Assembly (NCBI GenBank): GCA_030142905.1
Contig: JASJOG010000106.1
Location: 620,001 to 684,000 of the forward strand
From: Heliopora coerulea
Taxonomy: Eukaryota > Cnidaria > Anthozoa > Scleralcyonacea > Helioporidae
Length of the DNA: 64,000 nucleotides
Reading direction: 5' to 3'
The notes under the pieces were generated by a model. The model had not been told where the DNA came from. It ran no database searches and was given only the letters and a program-made list of their open reading frames with translations. How positions within the stretch are numbered: position 1 is the stretch's first letter; each line of letters starts with the position of its first letter. Shown here piece after piece: positions 1 to 12,597 of the stretch. Position numbers and translations under genes: made by a program.

Positions 1-766
1 ATCATACAAAAATCGATATAAAATCTTCTTTTCCTCCCAAACATCATAAAAGAAATCAAATTTTGTCCACTCGACGAGTTGCTATAAATTTTTTGAAACT
101 CGCACAAAACTCTTCATCTCGTTGAGAAACGACGATTATTGAAACAAACAGTGAAAGAGTTGTGGCTTCAGTTAGTTGAAATTTTCGGATATCTGCCATG
201 CCGCGTCAATGGTTTCAAAATGAGTTTTTTGGGTCAGAGAAGAGGATAAAATCATTAGTTGATTGATTGGAGCAGTATTTCTGAAAATATGGCAATGTTC
301 AGAAATGATCTTCTTTATCCTTATACCCCTAAAAGCCATAAGTATGGTTACAATAGGGTGAAAATCAAATAGGCGTGCCAAACTTTCTCAATAATTCTGA
401 AATGTTCTTTCCCAACCAGACATCATAAAATAAATCGAATTCCGACGATTCGACGAGTTGCTGTGAAAATTTTTTAAGCTCGCAGAAAACGCTTTATCTC
501 GTCGAGATAAGACGATTACTGAAACAAACAGTGAAACAATTGTGGCTTCAGTTAGTTGAAATTGTCGACAGTTTACGAAACCTCGCGAATGGTGGTAAAA
601 TGTTCTTTTCGAGTCAGAGAAGAGAATAAAAACATTAGTTGATTAATTGGAGCTGTACTTCAGAAAGTATGCGTTTAAAGCAGTTTGATGTTTAGGAAAC
701 ATGAGAGCTTGGATATACTGAAGTAGATGAACGATCTTCAAGCTCGATACTCAGAAAATGATATCT

Positions 767-842
767 GAGCCCCTGACGGGGATCGAACACGCAACCTTCT
801 GATGACCGGTTAGACGCTCTAACCATTGAGCTACCGAGACTC
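767..842 (-). pseudogene. tRNA-like body 1 in SINE
   Basis: On the minus strand the 7-base ends GAGTCTC and GGGGCTC pair with G-U wobbles. The box A-like GGTAGCTCAATGG and box B-like GTTCGATCC are present. The anticodon loop reads CCGGTCA, so the anticodon position would be GGT (Thr), but U33 is replaced and the anticodon stem has a mismatch. It is best read as a SINE head with a Pol III promoter and not as a working tRNA. Confidence 0.7.
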
Positions 843-1008
843 AGATGGCGAGCTAAGTTGCAAATTCGATATATATATGTGCGACCTAAGCGGAAGCCAC
901 TATATATAGATAATGATTGAAGCAGTTTGATGTTTAGGAAACATGAGAGCTTGGATATATTGAAGTAGATGAACGATCTTCAAGCTCGATACTCAGAAAA
1001 TGATATCT

Positions 1009-1084
1009 GAGCCCCAGACGGGGATCGAACCCGCAACCTTCTGATGACCGGTTAGACGCTCTAACCATTGAGCTAGCGAGTGTC
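1009..1084 (-). pseudogene. tRNA-like body 2 in SINE
   Basis: This is the second copy of the tRNA-like body in the tandem SINE. Its T arm (GCGGG TTCGATC CCCGT) is better preserved than in copy 1. The 5' acceptor strand is altered (GACACTC), so the acceptor stem is weaker. Confidence 0.65.
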
Positions 1085-2215
1085 AGATGGCGAGCTAAGT
1101 TGCAAATTCGATATATATACGTGCGACCTAAGCGGAAGCCACTATATATAGATAATGATTGAAGCAGTTTGATGTTTAGGAAACATGAGAGCTTGGATAT
1201 ATTGAAGTAGATGAATAATGTATATGTAGCTATAATGTAGTAGATCGTTCATCTACTAAAGTATGCGTTTATTTAGAAATTGGGCTCTTAAGGCTTTTAG
1301 CCTGAGAGTTTTAAGTATGCTTGGAATTGGGTGAAAACCAAATAGATGTGCCTAAATTTACCAATGCTTTTAAACTTTCTTTTTCCATCCAAACATCTTA
1401 AAACGAATAGGATTTCGTCGATTCGACGAGTTCTTCCCGCCCTTGGCTTCAGTTAGTTGCGTTTCTCGAATTTTTGCCAAACCTCGCCAATGGTTGAAAA
1501 ATGATCTTTTCGAGTCAGAGAAGAGAATAAAACCATTATATGATGGTTTAGAGAAGTATTTCAGACAATATGGCAATGTTTAGAAATTGGCTTCTTAAGC
1601 CTTATCCGCATAAAAGCAAATAGTGTGGTTTGAATTGGGTTAATACCTAAAAGGTGTAATAAACTTTCGCAACACTTTTTATATGTTCTTTTCCAGCGAA
1701 ACTTCTTAAAACAAATGGGATTTCGTCGATTCGACGAGTTTCTGTAAAAATTTTTCAAACTCGTAAAAAACGTTGTATCTCTTCTATATAAGACGATTAG
1801 TTAAACGAAAGAGTGAAACATTTTTGGCTTCATTTAGTTACATTTGCCGAATGTTTAGCAAATGTCACCAATGGTTGTAAAATGATGTTTATGGCTCAGA
1901 GAAAAGAATAGAAGCATTAGTTGATTGATTCGAGCAGTATTTTATAAAATATGGAAATGTTTCGAAATTTCCCTCTCAAGCGTTATCCGCCTAAAAGTCA
2001 TAAGTATCTTTACCATTGGATGAAAACCGAATAGATTTTCCAAAGTTTCCCAATGCTTCTAAAATGTTTTTAGCCACGCAAACATAATAAAACAAATGGA
2101 ATTTTATCGACTCGACAAATTGCTATTAAAATTTTTCTAACTCGTAAAAAGGGTTTTATGTCGTCGAGATAAGATGATTAGTGAAACGAACAGTGAAATA
2201 GTTGTGCCTTCAGTT

Positions 2216-2520
2216 AGTCAGGCTTTGCTTAGGATTAGTGTTAGGGTTAGGGTTAGGGTTAGGGTTTGAGTTAGGGTTAGGGTTAGGGTTAGGATTAGGG
2301 TTAGGGTTTGGGTTAGGGTTAGGGTTAGGGTTAGGATTAGGGTTAGGGTTAGGGTTAGGGTTAGGGGTAGGGGTAGGGGTAGGGGTAGGGGTAGGGCTAG
2401 GTGTAGGGTTACGGTTGGGGTTAGGGTTAGGGTAAGGTTTGGGTTAGGAGTTAGGGATCAGGGTTTTAGGGGTTAGGGGTTAGGGCAAGGGTTAGGTTTA
2501 AGGTTAGGGTTAGGATTAAC
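2216..2520 (+). repeat. Interstitial telomere-type array 1 (TTAGGG, degenerate)
   Basis: About 300 bp of TTAGGG with variants (TTAGGA, TAGGGG, TTTGGG) runs on the plus strand. It starts directly after the satellite motif CTTCAGTTAGT and ends where the satellite resumes at TTAGTTACATTTGTCGAAGG. The open frame across it is a repeat artefact. Confidence 0.95.
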
Positions 2521-5154
2521 AGTTAGTTACATTTGTCGAAGGTTTCCAAACCTCGCTAATGGTTATAAATTTATGTTTTTTTGTCCAAGATGAAAATAAA
2601 GGCATTAATTGATTGATTGAAGCAATACCACAGAAAATATGGCAATTTTAAAAAACTGGCCTCTTAATAATTATCTAAAACCATTAGTATGGTTAGAAAT
2701 GGTTTAAAATGAAAGTGTTGTGCCAAACTGTTCCAACGCTTTTAATAAATTGTTCTTTTCTACCCAAAATCATCAAAGAAATCGAATTTCTTCGATTCGT
2801 AGAGTTCCTGTGAAAATTTTACAAACTCGTAAAAAACACTTTAACTAGTCGAGATAAGACGATTAGTGAAACGAACAGTGAAACAGTTGTGGCTTCTGTT
2901 AGTTGCATTTGTCGAATGTTCGGGAAACCTCGATAATAGTTGTAAAATGATCTTTTCTGGTCAGAGAAGCGAATAAAAGCATTAATTGTTGATTGGGCAG
3001 TACTTCAGAAAATATGGCAATATTTAGGTACTGTCCCGTTAAACCTTATCGGTCTAAAACCAATTAGTATGGTGGGGATTGGGTGAAAATCAAAGAGATG
3101 TGCCAAACTTTCCAATTGCTTATAGAATTTCCTTCTACACCCAAACATCATAAAACAAATCAAATTTCAATGATTCGACGACTTGCTGTGAAAACTTTTT
3201 AAACTGGTTAAAAACGCTTTAACTCGTCGACATAAGACTATTAGTATAACGAACAGTGAAACAGTTGTGGGTTCATTTCGAATGTTTGCCAAACCTCGCC
3301 AATCACTGTAAAATCATCTTTTCGCGTCAGAGAAGTGAGAAAACGCATTATTTAATTGATTGGAGCAGAAAATATGGCAATATTTAGAAGTTGGTCTCTT
3401 AAGCCTTATCCGCCTAAAAGCCATATGTATGTTTAGAATTGTGTTTAAATCAAATAGGTTCTCCAAAGTTTCCCAATGCTTCTAGAATTGTTTTAGCCAC
3501 GCATACATTATAAATCAAATTATGTCGACTCAACAAGTTGCTGTGAAAATTTTTCGATTTCGTAAAAAACGTTTTATTTCGTCTAGATAAGACGATTAGT
3601 GAAACGAACAGTAAAACAGTTGTGGCTTCAGTTAGTTTCATTTGTCAAATGTTTGGCAAACCTCGCCAATGGTTGTAAAATCATCTTTCTGAGCTAGAGA
3701 AGAGAATAAAAAATTTATTTGATTGATTGGTACAGTACTTTTGAAAATATGGCAAGGTTTAAAAACTGGCCTCCTAAGCCTTATCTGTCTAAAAGCCATT
3801 AGTATAGTTAGGATTGGGTGAAAACCAAATAGGTGTGCCAAACTTTCGCAACGCTTTTAAAATGTTCTTTTCTACCCAAACATCATAAGACAAATCGAAT
3901 TTCGTCGATTCGACGAGTTGCTGTGAAAATTTTTTATACTCGTAAGAAACGTTTTATTTCGTGGAGACAAGAGGATTAGTGAAACGAAAAGTGAAACAGT
4001 TTTGGCTTCAGTTTGTTGCATTATTCGAATGTTTGGCAAACGTCGAAAACGGTTGTAAAATGATCTTTACTGATCAGCAAAAAAATAAAAGCATTAATTG
4101 ATTAATTGGAGCAGTACTTCAGAAAAAATATGATGGTTTTGAAATTGGCCTCTTAAGCCATTGTCTGCCTAAAAGACATACATATGTTTCAATTCGGTGA
4201 AAATCAAAGAGGCGTTCCAAACTTTCCCAATGCTTCCGGAATTTCTTTCGCCACTCAAACAACATAAAACAAATGGAATTTCGTCGATTCGAAGAGTTGC
4301 AATGAAAACTTTTCAAACTCGTAAAAAACGCTTTCTCGTCGAGATAATACGATTAGTGAAATGAACAGTGAAATTGTTGTGGCTTCAGTTAGTTGCATTT
4401 GTCGAAGGTTTCCCAAACCTCGCCAATGGAGGGACAATAATGTTTTTGGGTCGGAGAAAAGAATAAGAGCATTAGTTGATTGATTGGAGCAATACTTCAG
4501 AAAATATGGCACTGTTTAGAAATTGGCTCTTAAGACTTATCCGTCTAAAAGCCATAAGTATGATCAGAATTGGGTGAAAACCAAATTGGAGTGCCAAACT
4601 TTCCCAAAACTTCTAAAATGTCCTTTTCCACCAAAACCTGACAAAGCAAATCGAATTTCGTCGATTAGACGAGTTGCTGTGAAAATCTTTTAAACTCGTA
4701 AAAAAACATTTATCTCGTCGAGGTAAGACGATTACTTAAACGTACTGTAAAACAGTTGTGGCTTCAGTTAGTTGTATTTGTCGAATGTTTGCCAGACCTC
4801 TCCAATGGTTGTAAAATTCTCTTTTCGGGTCAGAGAAGAGAATAAAACCATTATATGATTGATTCGAGCAGTACTTCAGAAAATTTGACAATGTTTAAAA
4901 ACTGGCCTCTTAAGCCTTACCAGTCCAAAAGCCATTAGTATGGTTAAGATTGGGTGAAATCCAAATATGTGTGCCAAACCTTCCCAATACTTGTTGAATT
5001 TCATTCTCCAAACAAACATCATAAAACAAATCGAATTTCGTCGATTCGACGAGTAGCTGTGAAAACTTTTCAAACTTGTAAAAACGCTTTAGCTCGTCGA
5101 TATAAGACGATTAGTGAAACGAACAGTGAAACAGTTTTGGCTTCAGTTAGTCAG

Positions 5155-5660
5155 TTAGGCTTCGCTTAGGGTTAGCGTTAGGGTTAGGGTTAAGATTTGG
5201 TTAGGGTTAGGGTTAAAGTTAGCGTTACGGTTAGGGTCAGGGTTAGGGTTAAGATTAGGGTTTAAAGTTTGGGTTAGGGATAGATGTTAGGGTTGGGTTA
5301 GGGTTAGGGTTAGAGTTATGGTTATGGTTTGGGTTACGTTTAAGGTTAGGGTTAGGATTGGTGTTTGTATGGGTTAGGGTTAGGAATACGGTTAGGGTTA
5401 GGATTAGGGTTAGGATTAGAGTTTGAATTAGGGTTAGGGGATAGGGTTAGAGTTTAGTAGGGTTATGACTGGGGTTAGCTTTAGGGTTAGGGTTAATGTT
5501 ATGGTTAGTATTAGGGTAAGGTTTAGGGTTAGGGTTTGGGTTAGGGTTAGGCTTAGGCTTAGGGTTAGGTTTAGAGTTGGGATTAGAGTTAGGGTTAGAG
5601 TTAGGATTAGGGTTAGGGATAGGGTAAGGGATATGGTTAGGCATAGGGTTAGGGTTGACA
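5155..5660 (+). repeat. Interstitial telomere-type array 2 (TTAGGG, degenerate)
   Basis: About 500 bp of degenerate TTAGGG runs in the same orientation. It is entered at the same satellite position as array 1 (CTTCAGTTAGTCAG, then GGCTTCGCTTAGGG) and left at the same position (ATTAGTTACATTTGTCG). The entry and exit points are therefore shared with array 1. Confidence 0.95.
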
Positions 5661-7157
5661 ATTAGTTACATTTGTCGAAGGTTTGCTAAACCTCGCCTGG
5701 GATGGTGACCTTATCTTTTTGGCTCTGTGGAGAGAATAAAAGATTTAATTGATTGACTGGATCAATACCAATTAAAGATGTGTCCTTTTAATAATTGTGT
5801 CTAAAAAGCATTAGCATGGTTAGAATTGGGTGAAAATCAAAGTGCTGGGCGAAACTTTCGCAACATTTTTAAAATGTTCTTTTCTACCCAAACATCATAA
5901 AACAAATCGAATTTCGTCAATTCGACGAGTTGCTGTGAAAATTTTTCAAACTCGTAAGGACCCCTGTATCTTGTCTAGATAAGACGATTGGTGGAATGAA
6001 CTGTGAAACAGTTGTGGCTTCAGTTAGTTGCATTTGTCGAATGTTTGCCAGACATCGGCAGTAGTTATAAAATCATCTTTTCGGGTCAGAGAAGAAAATA
6101 AAATTATTATATGATTGATTTCAGCAGTACTTCAGAAAATATGGTAATGTTTAAAAATTGGCCTCTTTATCCTTATCTGTCTACAAGCCAATAGAATGGT
6201 TAAAATTGGGTTAAAATCAAAGGGGTGTGCCAAATTTTCTAAATGTTTCTAAAATTTTCTTTTGCTACGCAAGCACTATAAAACAAATGGAATTTCGTAG
6301 ATTCGACGAGTTGCTGTGAAAATTTTTCAAACTCGTAAAAAACCTTTATTTCGTCGATATAAGACGATTACTTAAACGTACTGTAAAACAGTTGTGGCTT
6401 CAGTTAGTTTCGTTTGTCGAATATTTACCAAATGACGCCATTGGTTGTAAAATGATCCTTATGGCTCAAGGAAGAGAATAGAAGCATTAATTGATTGATT
6501 CGAGCAGTACTTCATAAAATATGCCAATATTTTGAAACTACCCTTTTAAGAGTTATCCGCCTAAAAGCCATAAGTATGGTTAGACATGGGTAAAAACCAA
6601 ATAGGTGTGCCAAACTTTCTCAATATTACTAAAATGTTCTTTCCACTCAAACATAACAAACAAATCGAATTTCGTCGATTCGACGGGTTGCCTTAAAAAT
6701 TTTCTAAACACTTTATCTCGTCGAGAGAAGACCATTAGAAAAACGAACAGTGAAACAGTTGTAGCTTCATTTAGTTGCAGTTGTCGAATGTTTGCCAAAC
6801 CTCGCCAATGGTTGTAAAATCATCTTTATCTTTCAGAGAAGAGAATACAAGTATAAGTTGATTGATTAGAGCAGTACTTTGGAAAATATGGCAATGTCTA
6901 GAAATTGGCCTCTTAAGCGTTATCCGTATAAAAGCCATAAGAATGGTTAGGATTAGGTGAAAACCAAACATGTGTGCCAAACTTTCCCAATACTTCTAGA
7001 ATTTCCTTCTCCAAACAAACATAAAACAAATCGAATTTCGTCAATTCGACGAGTAGCTGTGAAAACTTTTCAAACTCGTAAAAAAACGCTTTAACTCGTC
7101 GATATAAGACGATCAGTGAAACGAACAGTGAAACAGTTGTGGCTTCAGTTAGTCAGT

Positions 7158-7290
7158 AAGGCTTCGCTTAGGGTTAGCGTTAGGGTTAGAGTTAGGGTTA
7201 GAGTTAGGGTTAGATTTAGGGTTAGAGTTAGGGTTAGGGTTAGGGTTAGGATTTGGTTAGGGTTAGGGTTAGAGTTAGGGTTACGGTTAG
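7158..7290 (+). repeat. Interstitial telomere-type array 3 (short)
   Basis: About 130 bp of TTAGGG and TTAGAG repeats are entered from the same satellite position as arrays 1 and 2. The array leaves into a different part of the unit (GGGTATGCCATAAGTATG), which implies a deletion joined the array to a later part of the unit. Confidence 0.9.
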
Positions 7291-8233
7291 GGTATGCCAT
7301 AAGTATGATCAGAATTCGGTGAAAACCAAATGGTGCTGCCAAAATTTTGCAATGCTTGAAAAATATCTTTTTCCACCCAAACATCATTAAAAAATGGAAT
7401 TTCGTCGGTTAGACGAGTTGCTGTGAAGATATTTCAAACTCGTAAAGAACGCTTTATCTCGTCGAGATAAGACAATTAGTGAAACGAACAATGAAACTGT
7501 TGTGGGTTAAGTTAGTTGTATTTGTCGAACATTTGCCAAACCTCGCCAATGGTTTAAAAATAAGCTTTTTGAGCCAGTGAAGCGAATAAAACCATTTGTA
7601 GATTGATTGGAGCTGTACTTCAGAAAATATAGCTATATTTACAAATTGTCCTCTTAACCCTTATCCGCCTGACAGGCATAAGTATGGTTAGAATTGGGTG
7701 AAAACCAAATAGGTTTGCCAATCTTTCCCAAAGCTTCTAAAATGACCTTTTCCACCCAAACATCATGAAACAAGTCGAATTTCGTGGATTCGACGAGTTA
7801 CTGTGAAAATCTTTCAAACTCGAAAAAAGCGCTTTATCTCGTCGAGAGAAGACGATTAGTGATACGAACAGTGTAACAGTTGTGGCTTCGAGACAAGACG
7901 ACTAGTGAAACGAACAGTGAAACAGTTGTTGTTTCAGTTAGTTGCATTTCTCGGACGTTTGCCAAACCTCGCCAATAGTTGTAAAATGATCTTTTCCCGT
8001 CAGAGAAGAGAATAAAAGCATTAATTGATTGATTAAAGCAGTACCTCAGAAAATATGGCAATATTTAGAAATTAGGGACCTTAAGCATCGTCAACGAAAT
8101 GCACGACGACGACTTTCGTAGCCCAAGGAGGATTGGGCCGACGGTTTCGTTCTCGGCGGGAAAAACAAAATTTAAGCATTGTGTTGTTTTGAAAAGACGA
8201 CGACTTTTGGTTCGCTGACGAGTGGGTCTTGGT

Positions 8234-9846
8234 ATGGCTTTCAAAGACGTCAGAAATCTACTTCTAATTAGTCACAACGATGGCTTTATCGATGATGATG
8301 AATTTGTTGTTCTGTACGACCTGTATACATCGAAAAATCCTGATTTTCCGTACGATTCGTACGCACCTTTTGACCTAGAAGAGCTTGATGAGTCAGAGAG
8401 TTTGGCAGAGTTTCGGTTTCGAAAACGAGATGTACAAATTCTGAAGGAAGTTCTGCAAATCCCTGAGACGATTACCTGCAGTCAGCGCTCTGTTTGTGAT
8501 GGACTAGAAGGCCTTTGCATGCTGCTAAAGCGGCTTTCATATCCATGCAGATATGGAGACATGATCCATCGATTCGCTAAACCTGTTCCAGTTCTCAGCA
8601 TGATCACTAATCAAATGATTGACCATGTGTATAATGTTCATGGGCACAGAGTACTAAACTGGAATAATGAGGTCCTTAGCCCTGTCAACCTGCAGACTTA
8701 CGTTGATGCGGTGACAGCCAGGGGAGCCCCACTGCCCAATTGTTTTGGGTTCATTGACGGTACCGTTAGGCCCATATCAAGACCTGGAGAACATCAGCGA
8801 CTTCTGTACAATGGCCATAAAAGGGTTCATGCCCTGAAATTTCAAAGCATTGCTTTGCCAAATGGTTTGATCGGAAATCTATATGGCCCAGTTGGTAAGT
8901 TACAAAACAGTACAAGCCACTAGCTTTGAAGCAGGGATGTGACCAGCTTTTTGACTGATGGCAGGCCTGATAAATGCATGACAACAAATGATAATTTTTG
9001 TAGGCCTTTTACTTATTTCAAAACAAGGAAAGATCCAAGAAAAACGGAAACATTTTGCAGGGCTATAGGACAGCTACGCCATTGCCTGGGGTGTAGCCAG
9101 AGGGTGTATGTGTGCATACGGTGAAAATTAGCACAAATGGTCCTAAGCATGTATCCCAAGGGCCCTTGCTCCACTTGACTGCACTAGATTTATTCATTTT
9201 CTCATTCAATAATGATTACCAAGGTGAGATCCCTTCAGCAATTTATTGGGGTCATAGCTAGAGGGAAGGTGGGGGACTGTCCCCCTTCCCCTTTGAAATA
9301 AAAAATGCAATATGCAAATGATGAAATTAGAAAACATTTTCTGAAGTAATCAAATAATCAACAAATTATGTAGCCCAATTATCAGTATTCTTTCCTCTTA
9401 CACTGCTACCTACCATCACTGTTCTTTTCTTAGAAGGACGAAAACATGATGCAGGAATGCTTGCTGATTCACAGCTGCTACATGACCTTAATCAGTTTGC
9501 CTACAATCCAGAAGGCGAACCCGTCTGTGTTTATGGTGATTCTGCCTATCCCCTTCGAATACACATGCAAGGACCCTTTAGATATGGTGTATTAACACCA
9601 CAAATGGAGCAGTACAATGCAGAGATGAGTGCTGTTAGAAGCTCTGTTGAATGGCTGTTTGGAGATGTGATCAATTCATTCAAGTTTAATGACTTTAAAA
9701 AAGATCTGAAGCTTTTCCTCTGCAGTGTTGGAAAGATGTATGTTGTTTCCGTCTTACTTCGTAATGCAATAACATGCTTGTATGGTAATATGACCTCAGA
9801 ATTTTTTGACCTTAGGCCACCTTCCATTGACACATACTTTGATTAG
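8234..9846 (+). CDS. Harbinger DDE transposase, two exons
   Basis: This enzyme of the HARBI1/DDE_Tnp_4 type cuts and pastes the element. Exon 1 is 8234-8894. An intron of 539 bp (8895-9433) starts GTAAGT and ends TTCTTAG. Exon 2 is 9434-9846. Joining in phase gives the family motif GPVEGRKHDAGML across the junction. Visible catalytic blocks are FIDGT (first Asp), GDSAYPL (second Asp) and SSVEWLFGDV (Glu). The protein is about 357 residues, the usual family length. I chose ATG 8234 because the longer open frame upstream begins with GTG only. No stop or frameshift is seen, so it may be intact. The partner Myb-like gene lies downstream on the other strand. Confidence 0.9.
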
Positions 9847-10881
9847 GAAACCACACTACTGCCCAATTTGCATTGCCTTTGATAAAGTATGTATCAAACC
9901 TTATAACTACAGTTAGCCATGGTAGATATTTGGATACTGATAGGTTAAAGACTACATCTCACACCATTGTACTTTTTGAAAGACAAAATGAATGATAATA
10001 CATTTAAGCACATTACAGAATTTGTCCATTTTTTGAATTCCTTTATTAAACAAGTTATAACTATAGGAGCCTGAGAGCCTGGTCGCTTAAGGTTGGCCTA
10101 GCACTTACCCAGGGATAATTGCCATGGTGACTCATTCAACTTTTTTCAGAGTTAAGCCTGGGTGAAAGCTACCCCAAACAATGAGGTACTCTAGCTCTCT
10201 AACATGACTGAATGAAGATAGTCATGCCACTCTAGACTTTTTGCCTTGATGCTGTGAAAAATAGGCAAAATTTCTAGAGTGCAATCTCTAAATGTATGAA
10301 ACACTATTAACTAATTACATGAAAGCACAGCTAACCAAACAAGAGAAAAGAAAAGACTTAGCTATAAATGCCATTTTCAAGAGTTATTTTGTGTACTTAG
10401 TGACTGCACACTGATTTGCTGTACAACCACCACTGTATACCAGGTAACATTTTGGGCTATTAAGCTCCTCTGTACAAAAAAAAAAGAAATATCTCTCTGC
10501 TAGCAAAAACATTTTTTATTTCTTCTTGAAACTGTTACAAAAACTCTCTCTAGAAAAGAAATATAATTACACCATCAAAAATGCTTTGATTCAAATATCA
10601 AGGAGCTATGGTAGCTTAACATGTTGTTTGTAGATATACCTAATTCAATAAAGGCTGCTTTGGGAATAGATCACTTTTAATAGAGAAATAGTAACTCGCC
10701 CACTGTTTGGTGCTCACTCATGCAAAGCATTTCCAATGGACATATTCCCTATCACTAGTGACCTACTCCTAAAGCAACCTTTTTGTATCAGGTATATGAA
10801 AGGACTCTTGGTATAAAACTTAAGTCATTACAAAAGTCAACTCAACAGGTTCAGGGCTATTCCATTTCACTGGAGTCAAGT

Positions 10882-11833
10882 TCAATGCTTTTTGGTATTT
10901 TCCAACAATGCTATAAATACCTTGTTTTGCTGGTTAAGTATAATTTGAAGGTTTTGCTGCTGGAGCTGCTGCTGTTGCTGCATCTGGTTCATCAGCGCTG
11001 AGAGCATGGTCTGCTGCTGCCTTGCACCCTCTTCTTGTCTGGTTTCTGCTATATCAAGCTCTCTTTTTCTAATGGCTAACTCCTCCTTCTTCAATTCTCT
11101 CTCCTTTTCTGACTTCTCGGCCAAAAATCCAATTGCATCAGAGGTGGTCCTCCTCAATTTGGCTCCTTTTTGTTTCTCGCCACTATCATCACTCTTTCTT
11201 TTTGCCATTGTCTGAAGAGCCACCTGTCTGATTTCCTCCGCTGCAGCTTTTTCTTTGTCGTCTTTTGCCTTCTCGTTTCGCAGAGCGTCACCCTTTTCTT
11301 CTGCCCTCTTCTCTCGCTCCAGAATCTCCTCCAGCAAGGTATCGAGCTCTGTGGGCTCGGGGACATCGATCCCAGATGCTCTCTCTTCTTCTCTTTGCTT
11401 TAGTTTGTGCCGGGAGATTAGAAGTGCATATCGATCTCTCACTGCCCTCGCTGTAACCCTGAACTCTGGTGTCTTCAGAGAATTCAAATGGGCTGCGATG
11501 CTTTCCCATACTTTCCCTCTCTCATTGCTTTTCGGTTTAAAATTGTAAGGTTCGCTCGTTACAGCTTCGCGGAGCATCAAGACGTCATGGTCTTCCGTCC
11601 AAAGAAAATACCTGGATTTACTTGCTGTCGAAAGAACACGAAAACAATTTTTGAGGATTTATACCTTGTAGTGCAACTTAAAATTAGCACAATGACATGC
11701 GGGTCGTAAATAAGAATAACATGATTTCAAATATCTCTAATTTCTTCTTAAAAGGAGCTCCTTCAGGCATATAGAAAAACTTACATTTCTTTTGAACTGG
11801 TTCTTGCTCAGCTGTAGAAACGTGACCGGCCAT
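10882..11833 (-). CDS. Harbinger Myb/SANT-like DNA-binding protein, two exons
   Basis: This is the second Harbinger protein, which in this superfamily binds the element ends and helps the transposase enter the nucleus. Exon 1 is 11785-11833 (MAGHVSTAEQEPVQKK) and ends at a GTAAGT donor. Exon 2 is 10882-11624, after an acceptor ending GACAG. The phase-1 join restores the trihelix-like opening WTEDHDVLMLREAV. The first 90 or so residues are the Myb/SANT-like fold. A long charged coiled coil (KEKAAAEE...KRELDIAETR) follows, then a glutamine-rich tail. The total is about 263 residues. The splice model is inferred from sequence only. Confidence 0.85.
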
Positions 11834-12156
11834 GGTTTCGGATGCTTCTGAAAGAAAAGACATTTTAGTTTGTCAGAAATCGCCAAACTGCTAAACATTT
11901 GACTTCCTTTGATCCGCAAATAATCACTTTGGATTTTTATTACAACAAAAAATGAAAATGGTTGATTAATAGTATAGAAAAATTTAGTTGTTTACTTACG
12001 TTTTCACCAGAACGGAAAACCTGCCTGGATTCAGTCGTCAACGAAGGCTGGACGACGTTTTGACAACATTGCACATGCGCAGGAAGTTCGCACGGGAAAA
12101 TTTCACTTCCGCCCGTCGTCGTCGTGCTATTTCGTTGTCGATGCTTAAGGTCCCTA

Positions 12157-12597
12157 TTGTCCTCTTAAGACTTATCCGCTTTATCTGTATGGTTAGAATT
12201 ACGTGAAAACCAAATAGGCCTTCCAAAGTTTCCCAATGCTTCTAAAATGTTTCTAGCGACAGAAACATAATAAAACAAATGCAATTTTGTTGATTCGACG
12301 AGTTGCTGTGAAAATTTTTTAAACTCCTAGAAAAGGCTTTATGTCGTCAAGATAAGACGATTAGTGAAACGAAGAGTGAAACAGTTGTGGCTTCATTTAG
12401 TTGAATTTCCGAAATAATTGCCAAACGTCGTAACTGGTTGCAAAATGATCTTTATCGCTCATAGAAGAGAATAGAAGCATTAGATGATTGATTAGAGCTG
12501 TACTTCAGAAAATATGGCAATGTTTAGAAGTTCGACTGTTAAAACCAAATAGGTGTGCCAGACTTTGCCAATGCTTCTAAAATGTTCTTCTCCACCA
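12157..12597 (+). repeat. Satellite continuation
   Basis: The 380-bp satellite unit resumes right after the Harbinger element and stops inside TTCTTCTCCACC, where PLE-1 begins. No gene is seen. Confidence 0.85.

Larger units (their letters stand above)
678..1257 (-). mobile_element. tRNA-derived SINE-like insertion, about 2.3 tandem units of 244 bp
   Basis: A 244-bp unit starting near 678, 923 and 1166 is repeated, the last copy partial. Each full unit holds a minus-strand tRNA-like body. The block interrupts a satellite unit and is flanked by the same 14 bases, AAAGTATGCGTTTA, at 664-677 and 1258-1271. That is a target-site duplication of the size LINE machinery makes. No coding frame is present. 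The tandem structure could have arisen before or after insertion. Confidence 0.75.
1..8073 (+). repeat. Tandem satellite, about 380-bp unit
   Basis: A unit of about 380 bp repeats head to tail. Landmarks recur in the same order: a GATTGATTGGAGCAGTACTT block, a GGCCTCTTAAGCCTTATCC block, TCGTCGATTCGACGAGTTGC, CTCGTCGAGATAAGACGATT, then GTGGCTTCAGTTAGTTGCAT. The first landmark recurs near 260, 640, 3720, 4100, 4480 and 4860, which gives the period. Copies diverge by roughly 10-20 percent. Short open frames here are repeat artefacts and no gene is supported. The array is interrupted by a SINE, three TTAGGG arrays and a Harbinger element, and continues at 12157-12597 and 20010-20830. Its association with telomere repeats suggests a subtelomeric origin (inference). 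Confidence 0.9.
8074..12153. mobile_element. PIF/Harbinger DNA transposon, complete, 4.08 kb
   Basis: Inverted ends start AGGGACCTTAAGCATCG at 8074 and end with the complement at 12153. The similarity continues about 40 bp inward through repeated CGACGACG. Flanks are ATT at 8071-8073 and 12154-12156, the 3-bp duplication expected of this superfamily, and the satellite unit joins cleanly if the element is removed. It holds two converging genes: a DDE transposase (plus) and a Myb/SANT-like protein (minus). This two-gene layout is standard for Harbinger. Between them, 9847-10881 is AT-rich with no gene seen. Confidence 0.93.

Noticed and set aside
767..842. A functional tRNA gene
   Set aside because: U33 and anticodon stem are wrong and the copy lies in a tandem SINE with a target duplication.
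2202..2435. Open frame rich in Leu-Gly across the TTAGGG array (and similar frames at 5434-5665 and 7116-7387)
   Set aside because: Translation of the telomere-type repeat itself, with no start context or domain.
1..8073. Regular repeats that might suggest a CRISPR-like array
   Set aside because: The unit is about 380 bp without short repeat/spacer alternation, and the context is eukaryotic satellite DNA.
11006..11548. Plus-strand frames opposite the Harbinger Myb-like gene
   Set aside because: Shadows of the minus-strand coding sequence, with no domain of their own.
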